Source: Oceanospirillaceae bacterium (GTDB lineage Bacteria > Pseudomonadota > Gammaproteobacteria > Pseudomonadales > Oceanobacteraceae). From it: 64,000 bases of DNA. Below, piece after piece: positions 36,361 to 45,506 of this stretch. The translations under genes were made by a program, and so were the position numbers. The stretch covers positions 1 through 64,000 of the forward strand of contig JACKOM010000015.1 in the NCBI GenBank assembly GCA_024234265.1, given 5' to 3'. Under the pieces are notes generated by a model. That model searched no databases. It was not told where the DNA came from and was given only the letters and a program-made list of their open reading frames with translations. The first letter of the stretch is position 1. The number at the start of each line of letters is the position of its first letter.

Positions 36361-36416
36361 GACGCCAGACGCCAGACGCCAGACGCCAGACGCCAGACGC
36401 CAGACGCCAGACGCCA
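36361..36416. repeat. Heptanucleotide tandem array (GACGCCA)8
   Basis: Eight perfect units. The last unit begins the second copy of the module also seen at 31444-31511, where only one unit is present. The array length therefore differs between otherwise near-identical copies. Confidence 0.97.
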
Positions 36417-36450
36417 CAAAATGCTGCAACACGTAGAAATAACAGCAAAT

Positions 36451-36477
36451 AAAAAACCCGCCGAAGCGGGTTTTTTT
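36451..36477. terminator. Intrinsic terminator (module copy 2)
   Basis: AAAAAACCCGC CGAA GCGGGTTTTTTT, 13 bases after the decarboxylase stop codon on the minus strand; same hairpin as 31485-31510. Confidence 0.93.
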
Positions 36478-36489
36478 ATTGCCTGAAAA

Positions 36490-37662
36490 TTATACGTAAT
36501 AATCTTTCAGGGGTGGGAAGCCGTTGAATTCCACAGCACTGTAGGTCGTGGTGTAAGCACCGGTGGATAACCAGTACATACGATCACCAATCGCCAGGTT
36601 CAGCGGTAAACCGTACATGTAGTTTTCGTACATGATGTCGGCACTGTCACAGGTTGGGCCGGCAATAACCACTTCTTCCAGCTCGCCTTTTTTCTCAACA
36701 TAAATCGGATATTTAATCGATTCGTCGAGGGTTTCGATCAGGCCGGAGAATTTACCCACGTCAGTGAATACCCAGCGGTTTAAGGCAGTGCGGGATTTAC
36801 GCGAAATCAGCACCACTTCACTCACCAGCACACCGGCGTTGGAAATCAGGCTGCGGCCTGGTTCCAGAATGATCTCAGGGAAGTCATCACCAAAGTCTTC
36901 TTCCAGGAAACGGATAATTTCTTCCGCATAGGTTTTCAGATCGTTGGTTTTGTTGATGTAGTTCGCCGGGAAACCACCACCCATGTTGATCATTTTCAGG
37001 GTGATGCCGTCTTCTTCTTTAAGACGTTCAAAAATAACTTTTACTTTGGCGATCGCGGCATCCCATGCGCCGATATCACGCTGCTGGCTGCCCACGTGGA
37101 AAGAGACACCGTAGGGTTCCAGGCCGAGGTCACGGGCCATTACTAACAGGTCCATCGCCATGTCGGTCTGGCAACCGAATTTACGGCTCAGGGGCCAGTC
37201 AGCGGTCTGGGTGCCTTCGGTCAGGATGCGGGCATACACTTTGGAACCTGGAGCTGCTTTGGCAATGTTGCGTAAGTCAGCTTCTGAGTCGGTGGCAAAC
37301 ATACGCACACCTTTCTCATAGAAATAACGTATGTCTTTGCTCTTTTTGATGGTATTGCCGTAGCTGCAGCGGGATGGATCAACACCCAGGGCCAGCACTT
37401 TATCCAGCTCATAAATAGAGGCGATATCGAAGTTGGAACCACGGTCACGCAGCAAGGACAGAATCGCTGGTGCTGGGTTGGCTTTTACCGCGTAGAAAAC
37501 CTTGGCAAATGGGAAGCTTTCAGTCAGCGTGCTATAAGCATCACTGATAGTCTTGGTATCAATGACCACAAAAGGAGTTTCCTTGGTATCGGCCAATGCT
37601 TTGATACGCTCAAAGGTTTCCTTGCTGTAATAGTCTTCCACATTAATGATCTGGTTGTTCAT
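36490..37662 (-). CDS. Group IV PLP-dependent ornithine/lysine decarboxylase
   Basis: Alanine-racemase-fold decarboxylase of about 390 residues, resembling eukaryotic ornithine decarboxylase. The PLP lysine is in FYAVKANPAP (about 56-65), phosphate binding in GGGFPANY and EPGRSLISNAG, and the substrate/catalytic cysteine in GPTCDSADI. The ATG at 37662 has GAGGAG 12 bases upstream; an earlier in-frame ATG at 37701 lacks this. Predicted product is putrescine (or cadaverine). The gene has a strong codon bias and its own terminator. Confidence 0.9.
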   Translation of the reverse strand: MNNQIINVEDYYSKETFERIKALADTKETPFVVIDTKTISDAYSTLTESFPFAKVFYAVKANPAPAILSLLRDRGSNFDIASIYELDKVLALGVDPSRCSYGNTIKKSKDIRYFYEKGVRMFATDSEADLRNIAKAAPGSKVYARILTEGTQTADWPLSRKFGCQTDMAMDLLVMARDLGLEPYGVSFHVGSQQRDIGAWDAAIAKVKVIFERLKEEDGITLKMINMGGGFPANYINKTNDLKTYAEEIIRFLEEDFGDDFPEIILEPGRSLISNAGVLVSEVVLISRKSRTALNRWVFTDVGKFSGLIETLDESIKYPIYVEKKGELEEVVIAGPTCDSADIMYENYMYGLPLNLAIGDRMYWLSTGAYTTTYSAVEFNGFPPLKDYYV

Positions 37663-37976
37663 TGGTGCGGTAGTCTCCTCGGTTAAATGCGTGAGGTCCA
37701 ACGTTCATATAAAGCGGGTTACACAGCGATGGACCTTTGTCAGCTTAGACCTCGGGCGCAGTTTTTGTGTATGCCTGCCGAAAGCGCGCATTAGAAAACC
37801 AAAAGCGTACGAATACAAGCAGAAAATGTTGTCGAATCGAATATCGTCAGTTGTCGTCAAAGCGAGACGCCATCAGCGCTCGGCGGGTTTTTCAGGTAAC
37901 ATGGCCGCCACACTTGGTCTGCAGGGCAGCGGACCGGATTTTCAGGGCCGCCAGCGCCCCATCAGACGGCATTTTT

Positions 37977-38297
37977 ATGATCTATTTATGTTCTCAGGCT
38001 GAGCTCCCTGAGGGGGCCTGCAAGGGCTTTAAACTGGGTGACGAGCAACTGTTTGTGGTACACAAACAGGGGCAGTTTTTTCTCTATCAGAACAGCTGCC
38101 CCCACCTGGGCATAGCCCTGGAATGGTTGCCGGATCAGTTTCTGGATATGGAGCGCTCACACATCCAGTGTGCCATGCACGGCGCCCTGTTTCGCATCGA
38201 GGATGGTTTTTGTATCAGCGGCCCCTGTTTTGGTGACTCCCTGCTGGCGTTAAACCTGTGTCAGCAGGACGGCAATCTGTATTACGTGCCCGCCTGA
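37977..38297 (+). CDS. Rieske [2Fe-2S] domain protein
   Basis: Stand-alone Rieske ferredoxin-like protein of 106 residues. The cluster ligands are visible as CPHLG (about 42-46) and CAMHGALF (about 63-70). Stand-alone Rieske proteins usually carry electrons for oxygenases or act as redox sensors. No oxygenase gene is near. The ATG at 37977 is used; the longer open frame upstream runs through the divergent promoter region. Confidence 0.85.
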   Translation: MIYLCSQAELPEGACKGFKLGDEQLFVVHKQGQFFLYQNSCPHLGIALEWLPDQFLDMERSHIQCAMHGALFRIEDGFCISGPCFGDSLLALNLCQQDGNLYYVPA

Positions 38298-38360
38298 AGT
38301 GACTCTGTCTGCCCGTTTTGATCTAGGGAACCTCCGAATAACGACGTTGTGCAGAGTTAT

Positions 38361-39341
38361 TCAGAGCTTCCCCAGCAGCACCAGGGTTTTGCCATAGCTG
38401 CGTGGGGATTCCATATATTCAAACGCTTCCCGCACCTGGGACCAGTTAAAACGCGCTGACACCGCAGGTTGGATTTTGCCGCAGGCATACCAGCTGAGCA
38501 GTCGCTCCATTGCCCGGTAATCCGGTTTAACCCACACTACCGCAAACCGTGGACGCCAGGTGGGAAGCAGGCGACTAAGGGCCGCACGCAACATGCCCCG
38601 CAGCGAAGGTATGTTGCTGATAAAGATGCCTCCGGCTTGCAAACTAGACCGCGCCTGGGCGGGTTTTAAAACCCCCACCACGTCGTAGATCACATCGTAT
38701 TGCACATCACCTAACACCTGTTCAGTTCTGTAATCCAGCACCCGCGTTGCACCCAGGGCTTCTAACCAGTGGCAGTGTTCAGCCCCCGCCACCGCCGTGA
38801 CTTCCGCGCCCAGTTGCCGGGCAATCTGTACCGCCATGCTGCCCACTCCACCGGAGGCGCCGTTAATCAGCACTTTTTGCCCAGGTTGTATGTGGGTTTT
38901 ATCCAGCAGGGCCTGACTGGCGGTTTGCCCGGCCAGACCAAGGGCGGCAACATCCGCCGTGGCCGCGCCGCGCACAGCACACAGGGTATTGGCCCGTACC
39001 ACAATGCGTTGTGCCAGGGCGCCACCGCGCACAAATCCCATCAGCGACGGGCAATGGCTGCGGTCAATAAAACCCGCGACCTTGTCGCCCACTCGCAAAT
39101 GGGTCACCTTGTTGCCGCAGGCTAAAACCGTGGCAAAAACATCATGGCCGAGCCGGGCCGGCCAGGACTGGCGCACAAAAAAACTGAGTTCACCACGGCG
39201 GATGCGGGTATCCAGGGGATTCAACGCCACCGCGTGTACCTCGATCAGGACCTGATCGGGGGCATACATGGCGGGTTCGGGAAGTTCGGTGATGTCGATG
39301 ACATCCGGGCCACCGTAAACCCGGAAAACAGCTGCTTGCAT
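38361..39341 (-). CDS. Medium-chain dehydrogenase/reductase (quinone-oxidoreductase-like)
   Basis: Zinc-independent MDR protein of 326 residues. The GroES-like N-terminus (1-120) has LIEVHAVALNPLDTRIRRG. The Rossmann fold (about 135-260) has the NADPH-binding turn INGASGGVGSMAVQIARQLGA. Related to NADPH:quinone or enoyl reductases; substrate unknown. Confidence 0.87.
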   Translation of the reverse strand: MQAAVFRVYGGPDVIDITELPEPAMYAPDQVLIEVHAVALNPLDTRIRRGELSFFVRQSWPARLGHDVFATVLACGNKVTHLRVGDKVAGFIDRSHCPSLMGFVRGGALAQRIVVRANTLCAVRGAATADVAALGLAGQTASQALLDKTHIQPGQKVLINGASGGVGSMAVQIARQLGAEVTAVAGAEHCHWLEALGATRVLDYRTEQVLGDVQYDVIYDVVGVLKPAQARSSLQAGGIFISNIPSLRGMLRAALSRLLPTWRPRFAVVWVKPDYRAMERLLSWYACGKIQPAVSARFNWSQVREAFEYMESPRSYGKTLVLLGKL

Positions 39342-39373
39342 ACGCGTCCCTGCGTTCAGTGATTAATCGGGGA

Positions 39374-39613
39374 TCAGAGTTTATCCAACGCCTGTTTCGT
39401 TTTTTCTTTCAGTGCTTCTTTGCTTTCGTGCAACATGTCAGCGCCTTTGCCCAGCAGATCCTCAGCCGCTTCCCCGGTTGGGGTGCAGGCGGCCGCGCCA
39501 GCGAAGGGGTTAGTATAAAAATCATTACCCTTGCCCACGTTTACCCCAAACCAGAAACCCACGCCTACACCGATCAGGCCGGTCACCAGCACAGCTTTAA
39601 ACAGAGATTTCAT
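39374..39613 (-). CDS. Small membrane-anchored hypothetical protein
   Basis: 79 residues: one glycine-rich membrane helix (about 7-26), then GNDFYTNPFAGAAACTP and a charged amphipathic helix (50-78). It recalls YtxH-like anchored proteins, but no family is certain. Located 10 bases downstream of sfsA on the same strand. Confidence 0.55.
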   Translation of the reverse strand: MKSLFKAVLVTGLIGVGVGFWFGVNVGKGNDFYTNPFAGAAACTPTGEAAEDLLGKGADMLHESKEALKEKTKQALDKL

Positions 39614-39622
39614 GTGTACTCC

Positions 39623-40333
39623 TTAGTCCGGCAGTTCCACTGCCAGTTTTGTGTATAGTTGAATTGCCTGCGCACTGATAACACTACGGTATGCCAGCAA
39701 CTCCACCCCGGCGCCAGCCGCTTCACGCAATAAACGTCCGTAGCTTGGGTCGATATGGTCCGCCGGGCGCACCCGTTCAATCCCCGTGTGGTTCACACAG
39801 AAAAAAATCACGCCCCTGTGCCCCGCCTCAACCACCGAGATCAGCTCACGCAGATGTTTACTGGCCCGCTCACTCACCGCATCGGGAAAATAACCTATGC
39901 CGTCGTCTTCCAGCAGGGTGGTATTTTTAACCTCAATATAGATGGATTGCTGCCCACCACTTAACAGAATATCGATGCGGCTGTTTTCCTGCCCGTAACG
40001 CACTTCTGTGGCCAGTTGTTGATAATCCTGCAACTCGGTGACTGTGCCATTACGTATGGCCTCCACCACCAGCGCATTGGGCCGCGCCGTATTCACACAG
40101 GCCAGATGACCGCTTGGGGTGGTCACCAGCTCCAGGGTGTGGGGTAACTTACGTTTGGGGTTGGCACTGTCCCAATACCAACAGGGGGAATCCGGCACCA
40201 GACAGTTTTTCATTGAGCCGGTATTCGGACAATGCAGGGTCAGGGGCTTACCATCGGCCGTGAGGACATCCGCCAGAAAACGTTTATAACGTTTTTGCAA
40301 ACGCCCCTGCTGCAGGGCTGGTTCAAACTGCAT
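39623..40333 (-). CDS. sfsA: SfsA family protein (DNA/RNA nuclease)
   Basis: SfsA of 236 residues. It has an OB-fold-like N-terminus (LQKRYKRFLADV, HCPNTGSMKNCL) and a nuclease-like core with SRIDILLSGG and YIEVKNTTLLEDDGIGYFPDA, the PD-(D/E)xK-type centre. Originally described as a sugar fermentation stimulation protein. The ATG at 40333 overlaps the upstream aminotransferase by 11 bases. The order aminotransferase-sfsA divergent from dksA is common in Pseudomonas relatives. Confidence 0.92.
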   Translation of the reverse strand: MQFEPALQQGRLQKRYKRFLADVLTADGKPLTLHCPNTGSMKNCLVPDSPCWYWDSANPKRKLPHTLELVTTPSGHLACVNTARPNALVVEAIRNGTVTELQDYQQLATEVRYGQENSRIDILLSGGQQSIYIEVKNTTLLEDDGIGYFPDAVSERASKHLRELISVVEAGHRGVIFFCVNHTGIERVRPADHIDPSYGRLLREAAGAGVELLAYRSVISAQAIQLYTKLAVELPD

Positions 40334-41498
40334 GTGCAGCCCCTTTTTGCACAAACCGCGCGATGCGCAGCAATGCTTCCTGAATCCGGGCCACATCCGT
40401 GGTGTAAGCAAAACGCACATAGCGGTTAGCGTTTTGCTCACCAAAATCTATGCCCGGGGTTATGGCCACACCTTCGTCTTCCAGCAGGCGCAGGCAAAAA
40501 TCCATACTGTCATGGCTGAATGCCGCAATATCGGCATACACATAAAAGGCACCCTCCGGCACACAGGGCACGAAAAAACCTATTTCATTTAAACCGGCGA
40601 GCAACACGGCACGACGCTTGGCAAATTCTGCGCGGCGGGCTTCGAGAATATCCAGGGTCTCGGGCGTAAAGGCTGCCAGAGCAGCATACTGGGCGGGGGT
40701 CGGTGGTGCTAAAAACAGGTTCTGGGCCAGGACATCCAGATGAGGTACGGCCCACTGCGGTGCCACTACCCAGCCTAAACGCCAGCCGGTCATGCCAAAA
40801 TATTTAGAGAAGCTGTTAATCACAAACACATCCTCCCCCAGGGTCAGGGCGGTGGGGGCATTCAGGCCATAGGTCAGGCCGTGGTAAATCTCATCCACTA
40901 TCAGGGTGCCCTGTTTGGCTTTTACGGCGGCATATAAATCGGATAATTGCGCAGCGGATAAAACCGCCCCCGTTGGGTTAGCGGGGCTCGCCACTAATGC
41001 CGCAATGGTGGATTTATCCCAGGCGCTGTCGATTAATGCCGGGGTCAGCTGAAAACCATCCGCCGCCGCGGCAGGCACCAACTTACCTTCTGCGGCCAGC
41101 AGACGCAGAAAATGCCGGTTACAGGGATAACCAGGGTCAGCCAGCAGCATATTCTGCCCTGGGTTGGCCAACAGGGCCGTTACCAGTTGCAAAGCACCCG
41201 AAGCTCCCGGCGTTAATACAATACGCGCCGGATCCACCGCCACCCCATAACGGCTTTGATAAAAAGCGGCGATGGCCGCCCGCAACTCAGGCAGCCCGGT
41301 AGCGGCGGTGTAATGGGTTTTTCCGGCGTGCAGGGCCTGAATACCGGCCGCCACAATAGGCGCAGGGCTGGTAAAATCCGGCTCCCCGACTTCCATATGA
41401 ATAATGTCACGCCCCGCAGCTTGCATGGCGCGGGCCCGGGCCAGAATGGCCATGACATGGAAAGGTGCGATACGCGAAATACGGTCTGCGGGTTTCAT
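40323..41498 (-). CDS. Class I/II pyridoxal-phosphate aminotransferase
   Basis: Fold-type I aminotransferase of 391 residues. It has the substrate/PLP motif MEVGEPDF near the start, ASPANPTGAVLS (about 172-183), the PLP lysine in NSFSKYFGMTGWRLGW (about 229-244), and a C-terminal arginine region (NRYVRFAY). Probably acts on aspartate or aromatic/branched amino acids; the exact substrate is unknown. Overlaps sfsA. Confidence 0.9.
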   Translation of the reverse strand: MKPADRISRIAPFHVMAILARARAMQAAGRDIIHMEVGEPDFTSPAPIVAAGIQALHAGKTHYTAATGLPELRAAIAAFYQSRYGVAVDPARIVLTPGASGALQLVTALLANPGQNMLLADPGYPCNRHFLRLLAAEGKLVPAAAADGFQLTPALIDSAWDKSTIAALVASPANPTGAVLSAAQLSDLYAAVKAKQGTLIVDEIYHGLTYGLNAPTALTLGEDVFVINSFSKYFGMTGWRLGWVVAPQWAVPHLDVLAQNLFLAPPTPAQYAALAAFTPETLDILEARRAEFAKRRAVLLAGLNEIGFFVPCVPEGAFYVYADIAAFSHDSMDFCLRLLEDEGVAITPGIDFGEQNANRYVRFAYTTDVARIQEALLRIARFVQKGAAHAV

Positions 41499-41697
41499 CT
41501 TACCTTCGACAATGTTAAAAGTGGCATGCAGCCTACGGGATCAGCGGACTTAGGCCGGTTATTTTTACAAATTTTGTAGCGTACCATAAACTATTCTGAT
41601 AGCTTTTCGCCCCCTTGGGGACGGCGGCTCAGCCCCGTTGGGCTAGCCTCAGGATGACAACGGGCCGAAGGCCATATTAGGTGAGGCAGATTGCATT

Positions 41698-42135
41698 ATG
41701 CCAGCAGAACAACAAAACGCATTTGCATTGAGTAACTTCGTACCTTACGACATCACTAAGGGCGAAGAGTACATGGGCGCACCGATGCGCGCACACTTCC
41801 GTCAGATCCTGCTGAACTGGAAACAGGAATTAATGGAAGAAGTGGATCGCACCAAGACCCACATGCAAACCGATGCAGAAAACTATGCCGATCCAAACGA
41901 TCGCGCCAGCCAGGAAGAAGAATTCAACCTTGAATTACGCGCCCGTGACCGTGAGCGTAAATTAATCAAGAAAATTGAAAAAACCCTGGAAAAAATCGAA
42001 GCGGATGATTACGGCTTCTGCGAAGCCTGTGGTGTGGAAATCGGCGTACGCCGTTTGGAAGCCCGCCCAACCGCCGATCTTTGCATCGATTGCAAAACCT
42101 TAGCGGAAATCAAAGAACGTCAGGTAGGTGCATAA
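41698..42135 (+). CDS. dksA: RNA polymerase-binding transcription factor DksA
   Basis: Secondary-channel factor acting with ppGpp, 145 residues. The coiled coil carries the acidic tip ADPNDRASQEEEF (about 67-79), and the zinc finger has CEACG (about 110) and CIDC (about 131). It begins the conserved block dksA-gluQRS-cbrAB known in Pseudomonas; here the block is interrupted downstream. Confidence 0.96.
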   Translation: MPAEQQNAFALSNFVPYDITKGEEYMGAPMRAHFRQILLNWKQELMEEVDRTKTHMQTDAENYADPNDRASQEEEFNLELRARDRERKLIKKIEKTLEKIEADDYGFCEACGVEIGVRRLEARPTADLCIDCKTLAEIKERQVGA

Positions 42136-42150
42136 GGTACCCAGCGGCTT

Positions 42151-42990
42151 ATGTATTACCGAGGCCGCTTTGCCCCCTCCCCCACGGGAGTGCTGCACTT
42201 AGGCTCGCTGGTCACTGCACTGGCGAGCTGGCTTGAAGCCCGCACCCACAACGGCCAATGGCTGTTGCGTATCGAAGATTTAGACCCCCCCAGTGAAGAC
42301 CCTGCCGCCAGTCTGCTGATACCCAAACAGCTTGAGGCCCACGGTCTTGTTTGGGATGGCCCCATTCGCTATCAAAGTCAGCACAGTGCCGATTACGAAG
42401 CCGCCCTTGCGCAACTTGCACAACATATTTTTCCCTGTGACTGCTCACGCAAAGAATTAAGTGCCAGCCAGGGCCTGCATATAAATCCCCTGCACACCCC
42501 ACAGCCAGCCCTGCGCCCTGCGCCTGCGGGTACCGGATCAGGTGATTCAATTTAACGATGCCTGCGTCGGGCACTATGGCCACAACCTGAAACACACAGT
42601 CAGGGGACTTTATTCTTAAACGTAAAGAAGGTTTATATGCCTACCAGCTTGCGGTAGTGGTGGATGATGAATTGCAGGGTATTAATCACATAGTGCGTGG
42701 CAGCGATTTATTGGATAACACCCCAGGCAGATTTACCTGCAACACTGCCTAGGTTTTCACACCCCACATTATGCGCACCTGCCCCTGGTGTTAAATGCCG
42801 CAGGGGCAAAAACTTTCCAAACAAAATTTAGCGCCGCCATTAAACCTCGACACCTGTTTGGAAAATTTATGTTTTGCCGGGCAGTTTTAGGTTTACCGCC
42901 ACACAAAGCAGACGACTTTACACACATAGCGGATTTTTAAAATTCGCCCTGCAACACTGGCAACTGCCGCGCTGGCAATACACAGCATAA
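42151..42990 (+). pseudogene. gluQRS: Decayed glutamyl-Q tRNA(Asp) synthetase
   Basis: The first about 110 codons are intact, with the HIGH-like APSPTGVLHLGSL and RIEDLDPP. After that the frame breaks repeatedly. Recognisable pieces in changing frames are RVPDQVIQFNDACVGHY (42527 on), GDFILKRKEGLYAYQLAVV (42604 on), NHIVRGSDLLDNTP, HYAHLPLVLNAAGAK, then SKQNLAPPLNLDT and FALQHWQLPRWQ up to a stop at 42990. At least five small indels are needed to rebuild the protein. Functional GluQRS would modify the queuosine of tRNA(Asp). It lies 15 bases after dksA as in Pseudomonas. Confidence 0.9.
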
Positions 42991-43309
42991 TCCGGCTAGT
43001 TCACAAACAAGCTGAACAGCGAAGAAATACCTGTTTGTGATGGCGCAAGATAAACGCTTGAAAAGCTGTGCCCGTAGCAGATACCAACCCCCACGATAGG
43101 CCGGATTTACATTGAAGATGCAGAGTTAAGCGACTTTTAAATCCCGTTTTTCTTTCTGGGAAGGGACTTCCCAGACCCATCCTTCGCTCACACTGCTGCT
43201 TGTTTCCGGTTTTTTATTCGCGCCATTACGCCCACGCGCCATGGGACGTCCTGTCCTGCTTCGCCGGCGCTTTGCTGGCCTCCCTGCCAGCGGCGGGCTA
43301 TGGCACTTT

Positions 43310-43413
43310 AAAAAATCGGCGCAGCAAGTTCGCATGAGTGTTCTGAATCATCGCCGTGATAAATCTGCACAAATAAAAAACCGGCGCAGCAAGTGCGCAT
43401 GAGTGTTCTGAAT
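43310..43413. repeat. Pair of 39-base direct repeats
   Basis: Positions 43310-43348 and 43375-43413 share CGGCGCAGCAAGT, CGCATGAGTGTTCTGAAT and the preceding A6, with two mismatches. They may be footprints of a mobile element or a small dispersed repeat. Confidence 0.85.
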
Positions 43414-43443
43414 TAACCCAGAGATAATTTTGAAAAATAAAAA

Positions 43444-43474
43444 GCCCTGAATAAATGTGTATTTTATTCAGGGC
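43444..43474 (-). terminator. Intrinsic terminator
   Basis: GCCCTGAATAAA and TTTATTCAGGGC pair around a short loop, followed on the minus strand by T5ATTTTT. It ends the lipoprotein gene at 43529. Confidence 0.88.
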
Positions 43475-43528
43475 CTCAGATTCGCCAGCTGCTGGGCAGC
43501 CGGCTTTTTAACAGCTTAAATGCAGGTA

Positions 43529-44383
43529 TTACATCCCCTGCGCAGGTGCTTCAGCGTCAAGCGCTTCACACACTTCACTGCCACTGGTCACAAAACAGAG
43601 GGTCACATCGGCGCCATCAAAGGTGATGGTCAGGGTATTACCGGATTCATCGCTAATTTCCAGGGTGCCGGCGATAATAGTGCCATCTTCGCCAATGATC
43701 AGGGCAGAGGTGGTTTCCACTTCCACATAACCAAATTCGCCCGCATAAATACGGCCATTCACTTCATAACCATCACCGGAACCTGTCACAGATAATTTCT
43801 CAGTACGGTACGTTTGACCGGAAATAATGTATTGCGAATCAAAGTTACATACAGGCTGAGCGCTATTCATTCCGGTGCAGCTAAAGGTTAACCCATCCAT
43901 GCTCTGTGTGATGTCACCGTAAACAATACTGAAATTCTCATAGGTCATCTTCACGCTGTCGCCGTTATTACTCACCTCATAACGCACTTTACCCGTCGTC
44001 ACTACACCACCGACATTACAATTGGTGAAGGTCAGCAACATATTGGTTTCTGAGCCACTGAAAACGGCAGAACCTGTATCACATAATTCCAAGTCAATGC
44101 TGGAACTAACGACCTTACTCGTGGCCTGCAAAACACTGCGCACCTGCGGTAGGGTATTTGGCGACTGAGCGGAGTTAGTCTGGGGTACACGACCTTGTGC
44201 ATCTTTATCCATAATGGCATTGAGCACAGTTGCCGAAATACCGCTGCTGATATCTTCGGCATTATCGGTACTGAGCACGGCGGCAGAGTTATTCAGCGTG
44301 CTGCCGGAGCTGTCTGACGAGCCGCCACAGGCGGTTAATTGGCTGCCCAGCAGGGCCACCAGAATTAAAGAAAGAATACGCAT
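43529..44383 (-). CDS. Hypothetical lipoprotein
   Basis: 284 residues with signal peptide and lipobox LTAC (Cys19) followed by a GGSSDSSGS linker. The mature protein is beta-rich with several cysteines (LELCDTG, FTNCNVGG, FSCTGMNSAQPVC) that could form disulfides. I recognise no family. It has its own terminator. Confidence 0.6.
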   Translation of the reverse strand: MRILSLILVALLGSQLTACGGSSDSSGSTLNNSAAVLSTDNAEDISSGISATVLNAIMDKDAQGRVPQTNSAQSPNTLPQVRSVLQATSKVVSSSIDLELCDTGSAVFSGSETNMLLTFTNCNVGGVVTTGKVRYEVSNNGDSVKMTYENFSIVYGDITQSMDGLTFSCTGMNSAQPVCNFDSQYIISGQTYRTEKLSVTGSGDGYEVNGRIYAGEFGYVEVETTSALIIGEDGTIIAGTLEISDESGNTLTITFDGADVTLCFVTSGSEVCEALDAEAPAQGM

Positions 44384-44590
44384 GGGGATTATCCTTAAAT
44401 GTTGTTGTCATCCTGCACCCTGCAGGTGTGCGCACCCTAACACAGCCATGGCGCAAACCCTATGGCAAAAACCTTACTTTTATCAGAACATCCCACCCCC
44501 TTAATTTGTTTGTGAAACAACGCAAATTCTTGGCAGCCAAGCCACAAGCAGGTAACCTGCGCCCACCCGTTACAACAAAAATAAGAAATT

Positions 44591-45463
44591 ATGAAAGCTG
44601 ATTTACTGACCCAGGTGGTATTACCCGCCGCATTATTTTTCATTATGTTTGGCATGGGCCTGAGCCTGAAGGCACGGGATTTCAAACTGGTATTAACCCG
44701 CCCCAAAGCCATGGCCTTTGGTTTACTGGCACAAATGGTATTGTTACCCCTGCTCGGCGTAGCGGTATTACTGATATTTAATTTACCGCCGGAACTCGCC
44801 ATGGGCCTGATGATTCTTGCCCTGTGCCCCGGTGGCACCACCTCGAATTTATTTACCTACCTGGCACGCGGTGATGTGGCCCTGTCGGTTTCCCTGACTG
44901 CCGTGGTCAGCCTGATTGCGCCTTTTACCATTCCCCTGCTTGCACCCCTCGCCATGGGCTGGCTGATGGGTAACAGCCAGGCACTTGAACTGCCCTTTGT
45001 GCAAACCCTGCTGCAATTAATTGTGATTACCCTGCTGCCGGTATTACTCGGCATGGTCTGCCACCATTTCTGGCCCAGGTTTGCCAGCCGCGCCGATAAA
45101 CCGGTGAAAATACTCTCGGTGATATTTTTAGCCCTGATTATCCTCGGCATTATTCTTAAAAATAAAAGCCAGATGCCCGAATTCTTTATGCAAACCGGCC
45201 CGGCCACCATCACCCTGAACCTGCTGGCATTATTGCTGGGTTATGGTCTGGCACGGGGCATACGCCTCAACCACAGCCAGAGCCGCGCCATCGGCCTTGA
45301 GGTAGGCATTCAGAACGGCACCACCGCCATCGTCATCGCCATGAGCATTCTGCAAAATAACCAGATGGCAATTGCACCCACTGTTTATTCCATCCTGATG
45401 TTTATCAGCGCAGGTTTATTTGCCTATTGGGTAAACCACAAAAAACCGGGCCAGCCGGGCTGA
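44591..45463 (+). CDS. Bile acid:sodium symporter (BASS) family transporter
   Basis: Membrane protein of 290 residues with about ten helices. The BASS hallmarks are seen: FIMFGMGLSL near the start, LCPGGTTSNLFTYLARGDVALSV (about 77-99) and EVGIQNGTTAIVIA (about 237-250), the crossover sodium/substrate motifs. A sodium-coupled organic anion uptake role is likely; the substrate is unknown. Confidence 0.9.
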   Translation: MKADLLTQVVLPAALFFIMFGMGLSLKARDFKLVLTRPKAMAFGLLAQMVLLPLLGVAVLLIFNLPPELAMGLMILALCPGGTTSNLFTYLARGDVALSVSLTAVVSLIAPFTIPLLAPLAMGWLMGNSQALELPFVQTLLQLIVITLLPVLLGMVCHHFWPRFASRADKPVKILSVIFLALIILGIILKNKSQMPEFFMQTGPATITLNLLALLLGYGLARGIRLNHSQSRAIGLEVGIQNGTTAIVIAMSILQNNQMAIAPTVYSILMFISAGLFAYWVNHKKPGQPG

Positions 45464-45475
45464 AAATAACCACCA

Positions 45476-45502
45476 TTAAAAAGCCCGTAGTGGGCTTTTT
45501 AA
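45476..45502. terminator. Bidirectional intrinsic terminator
   Basis: TTAAAAAGCCC GTAGT GGGCTTTTTAA, a perfect palindromic stem between the converging BASS and Y1 transposase genes. Confidence 0.93.
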
Positions 45503-45506
45503 TGTC

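Larger units (their letters stand above)
36143..36489. other. Intergenic region, lipoprotein / decarboxylase
   Basis: The first 215 bases upstream of the lipoprotein are AT-rich, with no recognisable gene, and must hold its promoter. The remainder contains the GACGCCA array and the terminator of the decarboxylase gene. Confidence 0.6.
42991..43528. other. Non-coding junction region after gluQRS
   Basis: No credible gene. It contains a 39-base direct repeat (43310-43348 and 43375-43413) and the terminator of the minus-strand lipoprotein gene. It marks the left border of the accessory island. Confidence 0.5.

Noticed and set aside
43126..43335. 69-residue basic minus-strand frame after gluQRS
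   Set aside because: Low-complexity, basic composition, part of a repeat-bearing region; I cannot support a protein.
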